Shown here piece after piece: positions 1 to 14,610 of a stretch of DNA of 64,000 nt; the stretch's first letter is position 1; every line of letters starts with the position of its first letter. Position numbers and translations under genes: made by a program. The stretch is from contig JAREIK010005837.1 in NCBI GenBank assembly GCA_029783825.1, positions 1 to 64,000 on the forward strand, in the 5' to 3' direction. A model generated the notes under the pieces. It was given only the letters and a program-made list of their open reading frames with translations. It did no database searches and had not been told where the DNA came from. Source of the stretch: Sapria himalayana. Its lineage: Eukaryota; Streptophyta; Magnoliopsida; Malpighiales; Rafflesiaceae.

Positions 1-2526
1 TAGATAACTATATGTATAAATATATGCAATTATATGAAAAAAATATACCTACATTATAAATATAAGTATAACAATGTGTGTAATTATGTTTATAACCATA
101 TGTAATTATATTTATAATTACATGTTAATAATATAAAAACATTATGGTTACTACATGTGTATAACTATAAATAAATATTTGTATTACTATGTAACACTCA
201 TTATAATTAAATATAACTATATTTGTAACTATTTATACATATGTATAAACATATATCTATATCTATAATTTGTTTATAACTTTGCATACATTTATGTAAA
301 ACTACTTATAACTACTTGTATGATATATTATATATATATAACTATATTTTTAAGTATATAAAACTCTATTTTTAACTATATATACTATAGTTTTAAGAAC
401 ATATAACTATAAATAATTGTCTTTGACTACATGTATAACAATAAAATAGTATACATAACTATATTTTAAAATATAATCAACAAAATATATTATATACATT
501 TTTATATATTAGAATATAAAAATGTATTTTACCATATCTATACCTTTAGATAACTATATGTATACATATATATAATTATATGAAAAAGATATATACCTAC
601 ATGTATAAATATAAGTATAACTATATGAGTAACTATTTTCATAATCACATGTAACTATATTTATAATTAATGTGTAACAACATACAACATTATATTTGAC
701 TAAATGTGTATAACTATATAAATATTTGTAATAGTATGTAACACTCTATATAATTAATATAACTATATTTGTAACTATGTATACATATATGTATACATAT
801 ATGAACATCTATATTTTCGTTTATAACTTTGTATATATTTATGTATAACTACTTATAACACTTGTATCAATATATCTATATATAACTATATGTTTTAATT
901 ATATATAACTCTATTTTAACTATATATTCTATAGGTATAAGAACATATAACTATAAATAATTGACTTTGACTTATGTATAACCACATGTAATTATATTTA
1001 TAATTACATGTATAACAACATGCAACATTATTTTTAACAACATCTGTATAACTATATTAAATATTTGTATTACTATGTAACCTCAATATAATTAAATATA
1101 ACCTATATTTGTAACTAAGTAGGCATATATATAAACATATATTTATATCTATTTATTTGTTTATAACCTTGCATACATTTATGTATAACAATGTAGAACT
1201 ACTTTTATGAATATATCTATATATAACTATATGTTTACCAATATAAAACACTATTTTTAACTATTATACTATAGGTATAAGAATATATAATTATAAATAA
1301 TTGTCTTTGACTACATGTAAAACTAAAACATTATACATAAATATATTTAAAAATTAAATTAACAACATATATTTAATATACATTTTTTTATATTAGTATA
1401 TAAAATGTATTTTTCCATATCTATACCTATAGATACTATATGTATAACATATATAAAATTATATTAAATATATATATACCCACATGTTAAATATAAGTAT
1501 AACTATATGTGTAACTATATGTATAATCACATGTAACTATATTTATAATTACTTGTATAACAACATACAACATTATGTTTAACTACTTGTGTATAAACTA
1601 TAATATAAATATTTGTAATACTATGTAACACTCTATATAATTAAATATAAATATTTGTAACTATGTATACATATGCAAATCTATATATTTGTTTATAACT
1701 TTGTATATATTTAGGTATAACACATATAACTACTTGTATGCATATATCCATATATAACTATATGTTTAACTATATATAACTTTATTTTTAACACTATACA
1801 CTTTAGGTATAAAAACATATAAAAATGAAAAAATTTCTTTGACTACATGTATAACTACAAAAATATTATACATAATTATATTTAAAAATATAATTAACAC
1901 ATTTATTTAATATACATTTTTATATATTAGTATATAAAAATGTATTTTACCATATCTATACCTCCAGATAACTATATGTATACGTATATAAAATTATATT
2001 AAAAAAATATATATACTACATGTATAAATATAAGTATTACTATATGTGAAACTATATGTATAACCACATGTAATTATAATTATAATTACATGTATAACAA
2101 CATACAACATTATGTTTTACTACATGTATAATTATATATAAATATTGGTATTACTATGTAACACTCAATATAATTAAATATAATTATATTGGTAACTATG
2201 TATACATATATATAGTATATCTATAAATTTGTTTATAACTTTGCATACATTTATGTATAACTACTTATAACTACTTGTATGAATATATCTATATATAACT
2301 ATCTGTTTAACTATATTAACTTTATTTTTAACTATATATATTATAGTTATAAAAACATATAACTATAAATAATTGTCATTGACAACATTTAAAATTATAA
2401 AAACATTATACATAACTATATCTAAAATAAAATTAACAACATATATTTAATATACATTTTTTATATAATATATAAAATGTATTTTACCATATCTATACCT
2501 ATATATAACTACATGTATACAAATAT

Positions 2527-2624
2527 AAAAAATATAAAAAAATAAAAAAATATAAAAAAAAAAAATAAAAAAATATAAAAAAATATAAAAAAATATAAAA
2601 AAATATAAAAAAATATATATACCT
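2527..2624. repeat. A-rich simple repeat (AAAAATAT-type)
   Basis: Runs of A broken by TAT, lying inside one unit of the ~540-bp array. It lengthens that unit relative to its neighbours. The reading frame called on the opposite strand here (runs of F, I and Y) is an artefact of this tract. Confidence 0.9.
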
Positions 2625-2793
2625 CATGTATAAATATATGTATAACTATATTTGTAAATATATTTATAATTACATGTATAACAACATACAACATTATTTT
2701 AAATACATGTGTATAACTATATATAAATATTTGTATTACTATGTACCAGTCTATATAATTAAATATTACAATATTTGTAACTATGTATACATG

Positions 2794-2800
<7 letters not shown>

Positions 2801-2826
<26 letters not shown>
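2801..2826. repeat. (CA)n microsatellite
   Basis: About 13 uninterrupted CA dinucleotides inside the ~540-bp repeat array. The other units lack it, so it arose locally. Confidence 0.95.
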
Positions 2827-2834
<8 letters not shown>

Positions 2835-3305
2835 TAATATGTGAATCTATATATTTGTTTTAACATTGTATACATTTATGTATATCTACTTATAACTACT
2901 TGTATGAATATATACATATATAACTATATGTTTAACTATATATAACTCTATTTTAACTATATATACTATAGGTATAAGAACATATAACTATAAATAAATG
3001 TTATTGACTAGATGTATGACTATAAAAATATTATACATAACTATATTTAAATATATAATTACCAACATATATTTAATATACATATTTGTATATTAATATA
3101 TAAAAATATATTTTACTCTATCTATAACTATACATAACTATATGTATAATTATATAAAATTATATGAAAAATATATACCTACATGTTAATAAGTATAACT
3201 ATATGTGTAACTATATGTATACCCACATGTAACTATATTTAATATTGCATGTATAACAACATACAACATTATGTTTAACAATATGTGTATAACTATTTAA
3301 ATATA

Positions 3306-4769
3306 TTTTCATAAATATATAAAACATTATTTAATCAAAATATCACTAAATGAAGCATGATTTCTATCCTGAAACTTTTTAATAGCTTGTAGAGTTTGAA
3401 CTTGCAGCCTCCGAGAAGGCTCACATCTATCTCAGAATGAGTGTATCGAGCTTTTGCTTTTTAACGTGTAATATATATAATTTTTATATACAAATTAATA
3501 TATATATATATAATAATTATATATTTATATATTTATATTTATATATTTATGGTGTGTAGTTATATATCTATATATATATATATATTAATTATTGAACACA
3601 TGTGGAATAATGTTAAAAAATATCGATTAATATCCAAGCTAATTTAAATTCATTGAAAAAAAAACTAATCCATGAATATTATCAACATATCAAGCATCAT
3701 TAAACTTCATTGAATTTTAATATAAACCATTTATTCATATTAAAAAATTTGTTACATTTTAAAGAAAATTTGTAATAAATAAAATTAAATATAAATCATC
3801 AATATATATGGAATACATTTCTATATCTTCCGAATGCATCAAAACACTTTGTTTTTTTATTCTAATTCAATTTTGAGTATTATCAAACATTATTACTAAT
3901 AAATGAAAGTTGTTAAAATATTATGATATGCTTTTTTAATATATTATAAAGCATTGGAATACAACATCAATATTATTTTATCATATGCTTTACAATAATA
4001 TTATTGTAAAGCATTGGATTCCATTCAATTAATTTATTATTTATTTTATATTTTAATATTCAAAGATTGAGTTGAATCATAGTAAAAATTGTGCCTTTTG
4101 AAGCTAAGCGATCAAAATCATCGGTGCAAGCACAAGGAGAGGAGAAAAAATTTTGTAGAAAGCCGCACGGAAGAATGGTACTATGGGGAGTGGTGGGGAA
4201 GAGAAACCGCCTTATAGGCCTTTGGTCTGGGAGAGAGTTCTAATTGTAGGAAGGCAGGGTGGAAACTTTAATTGCACCAAGCCTGGCTCGTGGCCTGTCT
4301 TACAGGTTTTTCTCTAAGAGTTTTAGATATATTTTAAAATTTAAATAATATTCGTATTTCTTATTAATGTTGATAGTGATGTTTTGTTTCTTTTTGTGAT
4401 ATATAAATGGGATAATACTTTACCTGCTATTCTATATTTATATCTATACCTACTATTCTATTGCCATAAGACATCCAAATATACTATAGTGTATTGTCTA
4501 TATAATATAGTATATATGTACATATATATTATATTAATTATCTTATTAATGAGCATGATGTTTGTGATATTGCTTGTATTTTGCTAGGTGTCATGTTCTC
4601 TACTTTATAAATTGATAAGTTGTTCTATTGATAGCTTTTTGGAGGAAAAATTATAATGTCTTACACATTGAGCATGCCTGGCACACACAGGTACACTTCG
4701 AGAGTGATATAGAGGTTATTCATCCTGGGAGTCCCCTAATAAAAATAACATGTTATATAAGATCATTGT
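3306..4769. other. AT-rich spacer with a GC-richer island at about 4085-4320
   Basis: Mostly AT-rich sequence with no recognisable gene. A short segment near 3370-3460 and a longer one at 4085-4320 have clearly higher GC. The second can be read for several dozen codons without a stop on the plus strand, including a KPHGRMVLWGVV-like stretch, but I recognise no domain. It could be a decayed transposon exon or a low-copy host remnant. The TATC array begins at its right border. Confidence 0.5.
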
Positions 4770-6538
4770 TTGTATGAGGTTATTCATCAAGGAAAGAGCT
4801 ATTTGTCTATATGTGTATGTATTTATTTTGGTGTATCAGTCTATCTGTCAATCTGTGAATTTGTCTATCTATCTATCTTTATATATGTATATTTCTTAAT
4901 CTATCTATCTATCTATAAATTTATTAATCTTTCTATCTATCTAAATATCTATCTGTCTATCTATCTCTTTCTCTTTCTATTTGTCAATCTATATTATCTA
5001 TCTATCTATCTATCATCTGTCTACTAGTCAATGTGACTATCTGTCTCTCTAAGAATTTTTTTATCTATCTACCTATCTATATTTCTATCAATATATCTAT
5101 CTACCCGTCTATCTCACTATCTATCACATTGTCTATATATCTATTTGTCTATCTATATATTTGTCTATTATCTATCTGTCTATATTGGTTTCTGTCTATC
5201 TAGCTATTTGTCTATATGTGTATCTGTGTATCTTTTTTTCTATATATTAGTCTATCTATCTAGCTATATAATTGTTGATCTAACTATCTACCTATATGTA
5301 TATTTCTCAATCTTTCTATTTGTCTATCCATCTTATATATATGTTTGTCTATCTATCTGTCTAACTATTTATCTATCTATATGTCTATATATTTATCTAT
5401 CTTTCTGTCTATTTGTCTATTAATATATCTATCCATCTATCTATTTGTCTATCTATCTATATCTTTTATGTATATATGTATCTATGTATCTGTCTATTTC
5501 TCTTTATTCATTTTTATATGGCTATCAAACTTTAAATTTATCCATCTAACTAACTATCTAACTATTTATATGTTTATCTATCTATATGTCTATCTATCTA
5601 TCTTTATATCTATTTATCTGTCTATCTGTCTCTTTGTCTAACTGTATCTATCTATCTCTTTATATGTCTATTTACTCACTATCGATCTATTTAACTATGT
5701 ATTTATGTATCTATCTATCTATCTAATTATATTTTTTTGTATCTATTTATCTGTCTAGTTATCTATATGTCATTCTATCAATCTGCGTATCAATATATCT
5801 ATATGTCAATCTATCAATTTGTGTATCTTTCTTTCTTTGTATCTCTCTATTTGTCTATCTATTAACTATTTATCTCTCAATATCTCTATATATTTATCTG
5901 TCAATCTCTCAATCAATCATTCTATCAATCAATCTATCTATAACTACTTGTCTCTCTAATTATTTATCTTTTTATCAATCTAAATATCTATATATTTATT
6001 TGTATATTGTTTCTCTGTCTATTTGTCTTTATATCTATATCTTTATATGTGTATATTTATCTCTATCTATTTGTCTATCTATCTATTCATCTATCAATGT
6101 GTCAATCAATCTATCTTTCTATGTGTCTATTTGTTTATTTCTATATCTGTCAATATATCTATATGTTTCTATATCTATTTTTTTATCTATAGTTTATCTA
6201 TCTATCTATTTATATGTCTATTTGTCTATATGTTTATATATCTATCATTCTATCCATCTATCGAACTATTTGTCTATCTATATATCTATCTATCTATAGA
6301 TCTTTCTATCTATTTATTTGTCTATCTGTCTATCTAATTTATGTCTTTTTTTCATTCTCCTTATCTATCTATCTAATTATCTATCAAACTATCACTCTAT
6401 GTCTCAATCAATCTATCTATCTATCTATATATCTAGATAACTATCTGTCTATCTCTTTGTCTATGTGTCTATCTTACTATCTTTCTATTTGTTATATGTC
6501 TATTTGAATATCTTTCTATCAATCTATCTATTTATTTT

Positions 6539-6571
<33 letters not shown>

Positions 6572-7872
6572 TTATCTATCTGTCTATTTGTCTATTTGTA
6601 TTTTTTCTATCTATCTATCTACATGTCTATCTAGCTATCTATTTATATATCTCTCTATCTATATATGTATCTGTATATCTATAAATAATCTATATATCAG
6701 TTAATCTTTTTATTTATATTTCTATGTATATATCTATTTGACTTATCTATCTATCTATCTCTGTATTTCTATTTCTATATTTCGATCTATCTATCTATCT
6801 ATATGCCTATTTGTCTATATATTGATCTTACTATAAATCTATCTATGTATATGTCTATCTATCTATCTATCTATATGTCTATCTGTCTATTTATGTCTCT
6901 ATCCATCTACAAATTATCTATTTATTTATCTACCTTATATCTTTTTATCTATCTTTATGTCTATTTATCTATCTATCCATCTCTCAATCTATCTATAGAT
7001 TGATAGACATGTAGCCTATTAGTCAATCTGTCTATATTTATATCTATCAATCTATAAATTTGTATATTTGTCTAAATATTTATATGTCTATCTGACTATA
7101 TCTATCTATTTTTCATTTTGTCTATCTATCTGATCTATCTATTTATGTATCTATGTCTCTATCTATCTAACATTTTATAAATTTATCATTCTATCTATGA
7201 AACTTTTTTTTATCTATCTATATATCAATTTATCTCTCTATCTATCTTTCTTTCAAGTAGTAAATCAATCACTTGATATAACAATCTATCTATCTCTTTA
7301 TTGTTCGTCAACCTATTTATCTATCAATCTGACTATTTGTCGATCTGTATATTTATCTTTTTGTCTATCTATTTTTTATCGATTTGTATATCTCTCTTTC
7401 TATCAATTCATCCATCTATCTTGCCTATCTGTTTGTCTATCTATCTATCTATCTAACTCTATCTATTTTCTCTATATATTTCTAACTATCTTTCTATCAG
7501 TCTAACTATCTATTTATATATCTATCAATCTATCAATTATCATTTTATTTGTTTGAAAATCTATCTATATGTTAATCTAACTATTTGTCTATCTATATGT
7601 CTGTCTATCTATATATCTGTCTATCTATATATCTGTCTATTTGTGTATTTTCTTATGTATTTATTTGTCTATCTATCTATCTAACTATCTATCTATCTAT
7701 TTTCCTATTTGTCTATTTGGTTATATGTTTGTCTATTTATCTTTTTTTGTCTCTTTGTCAATCTATTAATCTATCTATTTATATATTTGTCTATCTAAAT
7801 GTCTATATATCTACATGTCGATTTCTTTATATTTCTATTTATCTTTAGTTTATCTTTCTATGTATCTATCTA

Positions 7873-7874
<2 letters not shown>

Positions 7875-7909
<35 letters not shown>
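7875..7909. repeat. (TA)n tract within the TATC array
   Basis: Uninterrupted TA dinucleotides, probably grown from a TATC to TATA variant. A similar tract is at 8453-8474. Confidence 0.95.
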
Positions 7910-7922
<13 letters not shown>

Positions 7923-8838
7923 TTGTCTATCTCTCTATTTAATGATCTATTTGTCTATATATCTATATATGAGTTTATCTATCTATTTGTCTATCTGTCT
8001 ATCATATATCTATCTTTCTAACTATAATCTTTATATATATATATATATAATTCTATCTATCTACTTATCTATTGATCTACATTATTTCTTTTTATCTATC
8101 TATCTAACTACCAACCTAGCTACATAGCAACCTACCTACTAACCTATCTATCTATCTATCTATAAATCAAGCAATTAATCAATCTTACTATTACTCTGTT
8201 TATCTATGTATTTATTAATTTATCTTTTGTTTGTTTGTATGTCAATCTAACTATCAATCTATCTATTTGTCTATCTAAATGTCTATCAATTTATCTTTAT
8301 GACTATTTGTCTCTCTCTATTTGTCTAATTATCTATCTATCTATATGTCTTTTTTATATTTTTATATCTGCTTATCTATCTACTTGTTTATCTATCTTTC
8401 TATATATCTATATGTATATTTTTCTGACTATTTGTATATCTCAATCTATCTAATATATATATATATATATATATCTATCTATCTATCTCTCTTTATGTTT
8501 ATCTATTTATCTATTAATTTACCATTTGTTTGTTTGTCTATCAGTCTATTTATTGATCTATCTATTTGTATATCTATATTTATTTTTAATTATCTACATG
8601 ACTATTTGTGTTTTTGTATATTTATTTATTTGTATCTATCTATTTGTTTTTTTTCTATTTTTATTTGTTTACCTGTCTATCTTTCAATATATCTATCAAA
8701 ATCACTTTTTATATATCTATTTGTATAACCATCTATCTATCCATCTAGCTATCAATATGTATAACCGTCTATCTATCTATCTACCTATCTATATTTTTTG
8801 TGCCTATCTATCTAACTATCAATCTTTATATTGATCTA

Positions 8839-8869
<31 letters not shown>

Positions 8870-10652
8870 TTCTATATTTCTATTATGTATATGTTTATAT
8901 ATAAATCTACTTTAATATATATATATCTATCTCTCTATATGTCTATTATCTATCTAATTGTTTATCTATCTATATTCTTGTGTTTTTTTCTATCAATATA
9001 TCAATCAATATATATGTCAACTTGTTTATATGTCTATCTATTAATCTTTATGTCCATCTATCTGATCTATTTGTTTTACTATTTGTTTGTCGATGTTTTA
9101 ATTTGTCTATTTGCATATTAATATGTATGTCTATCTATCTATCTATCTGCCGAAATATCTTTCAATTTGTCCATCTGTATATGTGTCTACCTATCTATAT
9201 ATCAATTTGTCTACTAGTCAATCCTTTAATCAATCAATCTATAAATCTATATCTGTTTGCCTATTTATCTGTCTATCAATCACTTTGTCTATCTTTCTAT
9301 TAGTCTACCTATCAATCTGCTTATCTATCTATCTATCAAATATTCTAAATGTTATATGTTTTTATGTCTATTTGTATATCAATCTATTTTTATATCTGTT
9401 TATCTATCCATCTATCTATCTATTTATCTGCCCATCTTTAAATCTCAATATATGCCTATCTATCAATCTTTCTCTTTGTCTAAATGTTTATATATCTTTC
9501 TGTCAAATGGTCTATCTATCAATTTGATTATGTCTCTATGTTAATCTATCTCATTATCTATATGTCTATCTATCTATGTATCTATTTATCTACAAACTCT
9601 GTATCAATCTATATATCTATGTATCTATCTATCTATCTATTTATCATTCTAATTATTTGATTGTCTGTGTCTATCTATCGATTTGTCTATTTGTCTAACT
9701 ATATGTATGTCTATTTATCTATCTATTTATCTATATGTCTATCTATGCATTTGTTTATATTTCTATCTATCTATCTTGTCTATGTGTCTATATCTATCTA
9801 TATATTTGTATATTTATTTATATGTCTATCTATCTATTTGTTTATCTATCTTTCATTTTTTCTATATATATATTTCAATCAATCAATCAATCAAACTATA
9901 TATATATATATGTTTATTTGTCTATCTATGTATCTTTCTAAGAGTCTATTTATCTATCTATCTATTTATTTATCTATATATCTATCTATCTATATGTCGA
10001 TATATCTATTGTATATTTATATGTCTATATTTTTGTCTATTAGTTTATTTTTATCTATCTATATATCTATTTATATATTTTTATATCTATTTATTTGTAT
10101 ATTTGTCTATCTATCTATTTGTTTATCTTTCTTTTAGTCTATTTTTCTATCTATATATCAATCCATTTGTCTATCTATCTGTCTATCTATCTATTTGTTT
10201 ATCGATCATTCTAACTATCAATCTATCAATCTACCAACCTATCTATCTATCTATCTATCTATCTCTTTGTTTGTTTGTTTGTTTGTCTATCAATCGATCT
10301 ATCTATTTGTCAATTTCTATGTGTCTCTATTTTTTTATCAATCTGTTTATCTATTTGAGCATTTATTTATCTATCTATATGTCTATCTATCTTTGTCTAT
10401 TTGTCTATATATCTATCTATATACTATCTATCTAATTGTATTTATCTACTTATCTCTCTCTTTATATTTTTATTTGTCTACTATATGTCTATCTATCTAT
10501 ATATCTATCTATCTATTTATCTATCTTTCTATCTTTTAGTTTATCTATCTATCTATTTATCTATCTTTCTATCTTTCAGTTTATCTATCTATCTATTTAT
10601 GTGCCTATCTAGCTATGTCTATCAATATCTATCTATAATTATAACTATCAAT

Positions 10653-10654
<2 letters not shown>

Positions 10655-10692
<38 letters not shown>
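10655..10692. repeat. (TA)n tract within the TATC array
   Basis: About 19 TA dinucleotides flanked on both sides by TATC units. Confidence 0.95.
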
Positions 10693-10694
<2 letters not shown>

Positions 10695-13139
10695 TCTATA
10701 TTTTTTGTTTCTATCAATATATCTACCAACCTTTATTCCTACCTACCAACCATTATATCTATGTATGAATATATTAATCGATTAATAAATCTATCAATTT
10801 ATCTATTTATCTATCTATTTACATATTTTTTGTTTGTGTCAGTCTATCTATCAATCTATCTATTTGTGTAATCTAATTGTCTGTCTATTTATCTAGATGT
10901 CTATTTGTTTATTTGTCTATCTATCTATTTATCTATTTATCCATTTATCTTTTATTATATTTATATATCTGTCTACCTATCTATCTATCTTCTATATATC
11001 TATCTATCTATTTTTTTATCTATCTATATATCAATCTCTTTATCTATCTATCTAACATTTTATCCATCTATCTATTTATATATTTATCTATATATGTGCC
11101 AAACTATCTAACTATCTATTTGTTAAATTCACTATCTATGTATCTGGATATCTATGTATTTGTCAATCAATCAATCAATCTGTTTGTCTATATGTCTTTA
11201 TGTGTATATGTCTATCTATCTAACTTTCAATCTTTCTATTTGTCTATCTGTCTATCTGTCTATATGTCTATCTACCTATATATCAATTAGTCTATCTCTC
11301 AATCTATTTATCTATCTATCTGTCTATCGATCTATCGACCATTCTTTATTGCTATCGTTCAATCTATGTATGTATGTATCTATCTCTTTATTTGACTTTA
11401 TATCTATCTTTGTGTTGGGTTTTCTATTTGTCTATCTATATGTGTGTCTATCAATCAATCTATTTATTTATCTATCAATGTATTTGTTTATCTATCTATT
11501 TGTCTATCATTCTATTTATTTTCCTATCTATCTATCTATCTATTTATCCATCTGTCTTTTTGTCATTTCTCTATCTATCTATCTATCTATTTATCGATTT
11601 ATCTATATACCTATCTATCTATATATCTCTCTATCTATCTATCCATATATCTATCTATATGTCCATCAATCCATCTATAATCTATTTGTCTGTATGACTG
11701 TATGTCTGTCTATTTATCTATTTGTCTATATATATATATATACATTTATCTATTTATCTAACTATCTATTTATATGTCTATCTCTATCCATCTATCTGTC
11801 TATTTGTCAATTTGTCTATCTATCTATCAATCTATCAACCAATCTCTCTATTTGTCAAAATGTTTATTTAATTATCTATCTATCTATTTATCTGTCTATC
11901 TATCTATCTGTATGTCTATCTATCTATCTATATATATCTATCTATCTATCGGTCTATCTATCTATCTATCTTGCTAATAATCTATCTCTCTTTCTCTCTA
12001 TCTATTTATCTTTCTATCTATTTATCAATCTATCTTTTTATATTTCTATCTATATCTTTGTTTGTATGTCTGTATGTCTATTTGTCAATCTATCTATTTT
12101 TCTATCTATATATCTATCTGTCTATCTATCAATTTGTCTATCTATCTATTTATTTATTTATCTATCTATCTTTATTTCTATTTATTTGTTTATCTATCTA
12201 TCTATCCATCTGTCTATCTATTTATTTGCTAATATGTTTATATATCTATATGTCTATCTTTCTATCTGTCTATCTATCTATTTATCTTTATATCTATCTA
12301 TCTATCTATATATCTAACTTTCTTTCTTTTTATATATCCATCTATGATATGTCTATCTGTCCTTTAATATCTGTATCTCTTTGTCAATCTACTTATCTCT
12401 ACTTATTTATCTATCTTTCTATATGTGTATCTATATATTTATATATTAATCTACTGATCTTTGTATCTATCTATTTATCTATATATCTTACTAAAATAAA
12501 AGATAGAATCAAAAATGACCCATTCTTTTTATAATTCGATCGGTATGTTCAAATAGTGATCTAATTTGAAACAAAAAGAATATGTTTTTAAAATCATCCT
12601 CTCTAAATTTTTAGAAATAGATAAAGCAATGATGTTTTTTTAAATAGATATAATAAGTCCATCGATAAAACTTGAGATGGCTAACTAATCATGGATTCAA
12701 TCACTAAATTTCTGATAGAAAATATAAAATCTTATTATCCATTTTTAAATGAGTGATGGATTATCAAAGAAATGCATCATCCATTTCTATTTAGAAATGT
12801 ATTTAGAAATGAAATTTTCCATTTCTATAGTCTACAACAAGAACATGTTTTATTTGTATAGTTTATATATGTTGTATATAATATATAATTACATACCAAA
12901 ACTATATAACCTCGAACCAAATAAGCACATCCACATATTACACACCAAATTACATTCACATAACATTCACTATAGAATAAAATATTCGATAACTAAAATA
13001 AATGTCCATAAATTTCAATACACAATTCATAACTAAATTAAAAAAATATTAACACAAACCTTAATTTCATATCAAAAACATTCACTGCAAAAAATTAATT
13101 ACACAACATCAAAAAAATATGAGTCCTTAGCCTAATGAT

Positions 13140-14610
13140 TATTATATCTAGAGATCTAGATGGATCCTCTTCAAATTGATGAAAAATAGATGATGCCTAT
13201 CTAACTTACACATTATTTTCTCCATCTTCAAAATCATCTATTGTATTTTATCCTCACTTTTTCATTCTTTCCTCCTCTCTTTTAAATCTATCAGCCTCTC
13301 TTTTTCTCATTTCTTCAATTTCCTTTTGCATTTTTTTATTCTTTTTTTGCATCTCTTCATTCTTTTGTTGCATCTCCTCATTTTTCATTTGTAATGATCT
13401 TCAATTTCCTACATCTCCTCATTCAATCTCTCATTATACATATTATTGTAATTAAAAGATGATGATGATGAACTCCAAGCATGACCTAGATAAAATGTAG
13501 ATGCATGGGAAGCAAGACTATACACTAAATATTTTTTCAGCTATATCCTGATAGCCTAAATGTCAATATGCTCAACAATAATCTAGTGCACTCAATAGAA
13601 GAATCTATCAATTATTAAGCAATTGCAATTATATTTTCCATAGCTTTCTACAATTGTTATAATACAACACAACTCATCAAAAATGTATTAAAATAATTAT
13701 ACTAGCAAAAGAAACTATGCTTTTGCTATTAAAAAATAATATGAAAACGAAGTTAGTCATTATATTTAATGAGTCCATAAATAATAAATCATCTGTTATG
13801 TAAAAAAATATACATGTCTTTGCATTTTATTTATAATTAATTCCAAATCGTAAATTTTTTAAATTTTTTTTCTTTATTTTTGCAATTTTCAAATGAAACT
13901 ATAAGTACAAAATGAGAAACTTACATTTATATCATTTGAACACTTGTCCACAAATTATTCATCCTTCTTCTTGTGCATTCGCTTGAATACCTCAAACAGT
14001 GTTGGTGAAGGTCCCAACTCATCCTCCTGAAAATAAATATTAGTTACTATTAAGTACACATTCATTATCATACAGGTATTATCATTTAGATTCAAAAAAT
14101 TTAAATAATAACAAAAAATAAAAATTAATTATACAAAATCTACTAAATGTTGGTGCGCATCCTTTGAAACTCGAATATATTTTGAAGGTCCTGATCCTGT
14201 ACCTTCTTTCTCTGATCGATGATTATGTGAGGCCATCTGTGACGAGGCCTGAACTCCTCATTATTCTCGTATTCTCATTATTTTATTCAAACACTAAGGG
14301 GGACACTTTTAGGCTTTTAATCTTTACCATATTTTTTTCTCAATTTTCCAAGCTTGTCATTGTATCTCACACTTACCACATGTTTCCATGAATCCTTCAC
14401 TAAGACCTCCAAAGTGTTATTTCATTTTTACATTTTCTACAAAAACGAAATAAAGTAATAATACATTGCAATGCATTTATTTTAAGACTAAATCATATTA
14501 TACCAATTGAAAATCAAAAAATGTATGAAAAATGTATCTCAAATTCTTCCCAATACAATTCTTTCATACATTGGGGCAGTTTGCTCCATTTTATACCATC
14601 TGTAACTAGT
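13140..14610 (-). pseudogene. Degenerate Transposase_24 (Ptta/En/Spm second ORF) remnant of E0
   Basis: On the minus strand, about 14.02-13.93 kb reads QEDELGPSPTLFEVFKRMHK and is followed by a stop where FVDKxSQ is expected. That matches the conserved ELG..PT..EVF...H.KK motif of plant Transposase_24 proteins. About 13.43-13.27 kb reads as a coiled coil of KNEEMQ-type units, the usual C-terminal part of the family. About 14.28-14.16 kb resembles the upstream serine/glycine-rich segment. The exons are separated by AT-rich stretches, consistent with introns. Stops and frameshifts make it non-functional. Family membership is good; the exact exon borders are not determined. Confidence 0.6.

Larger units (their letters stand above)
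1..3305 (+). repeat. ~540-bp AT-rich tandem repeat array (block A)
   Basis: A recurring anchor (variants of TAGATAACTATATGTAT) is seen near 1, 547, 1430, 1966, 2502 and 3131. Most intervals are 535-546 bp. The 547-1430 interval is irregular because one unit breaks off near 961 and resumes mid-unit. The 2502-3131 interval is lengthened by an A-rich insertion and a CA tract. Each unit runs in the same order through ACTATATGTGTAACTATATG-like, CATGTATAACAACATACAAC and TTTATAACTTTG segments. The same family recurs inverted at 31.4-32.8 kb and direct at 44.1-45.9 kb. There is no coding potential. The array continues off the left edge. Confidence 0.88.
4770..12490 (+). repeat. TATC/TCTA tetranucleotide mega-array, diverged
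   Basis: About 7.7 kb of almost continuous TCTA units with frequent single-base variants (TCTG, TTTG, TTTA, TCAA), broken by short TA tracts. A pure (TCTA)n repeat reads Ser-Ile-Tyr-Leu in all three plus-strand frames with no stop, while its complement has a stop in every frame. This explains the many long overlapping Y/L/S/I reading frames, which are not genes. The degree of substitution indicates an old array. Local re-duplications, for example around 10505-10600, indicate continued slippage or unequal exchange. Confidence 0.95.

Noticed and set aside
3380..3460. A tRNA-derived SINE, because the complement contains AAGTTCAAACTC, similar to a B box
   Set aside because: No convincing A box at the right distance, no tail and no target duplication. 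One weak box is not enough.
4770..12534. Dozens of long plus-strand reading frames rich in Tyr, Leu, Ser and Ile, up to 387 codons
   Set aside because: (TCTA)n has no stop in any plus-strand frame and reads Ser-Ile-Tyr-Leu in all of them. Overlapping open frames all along the array are the expected artefact. The same holds at 22.9-25.2 kb and, on the minus strand, at 59.0-60.5 kb.
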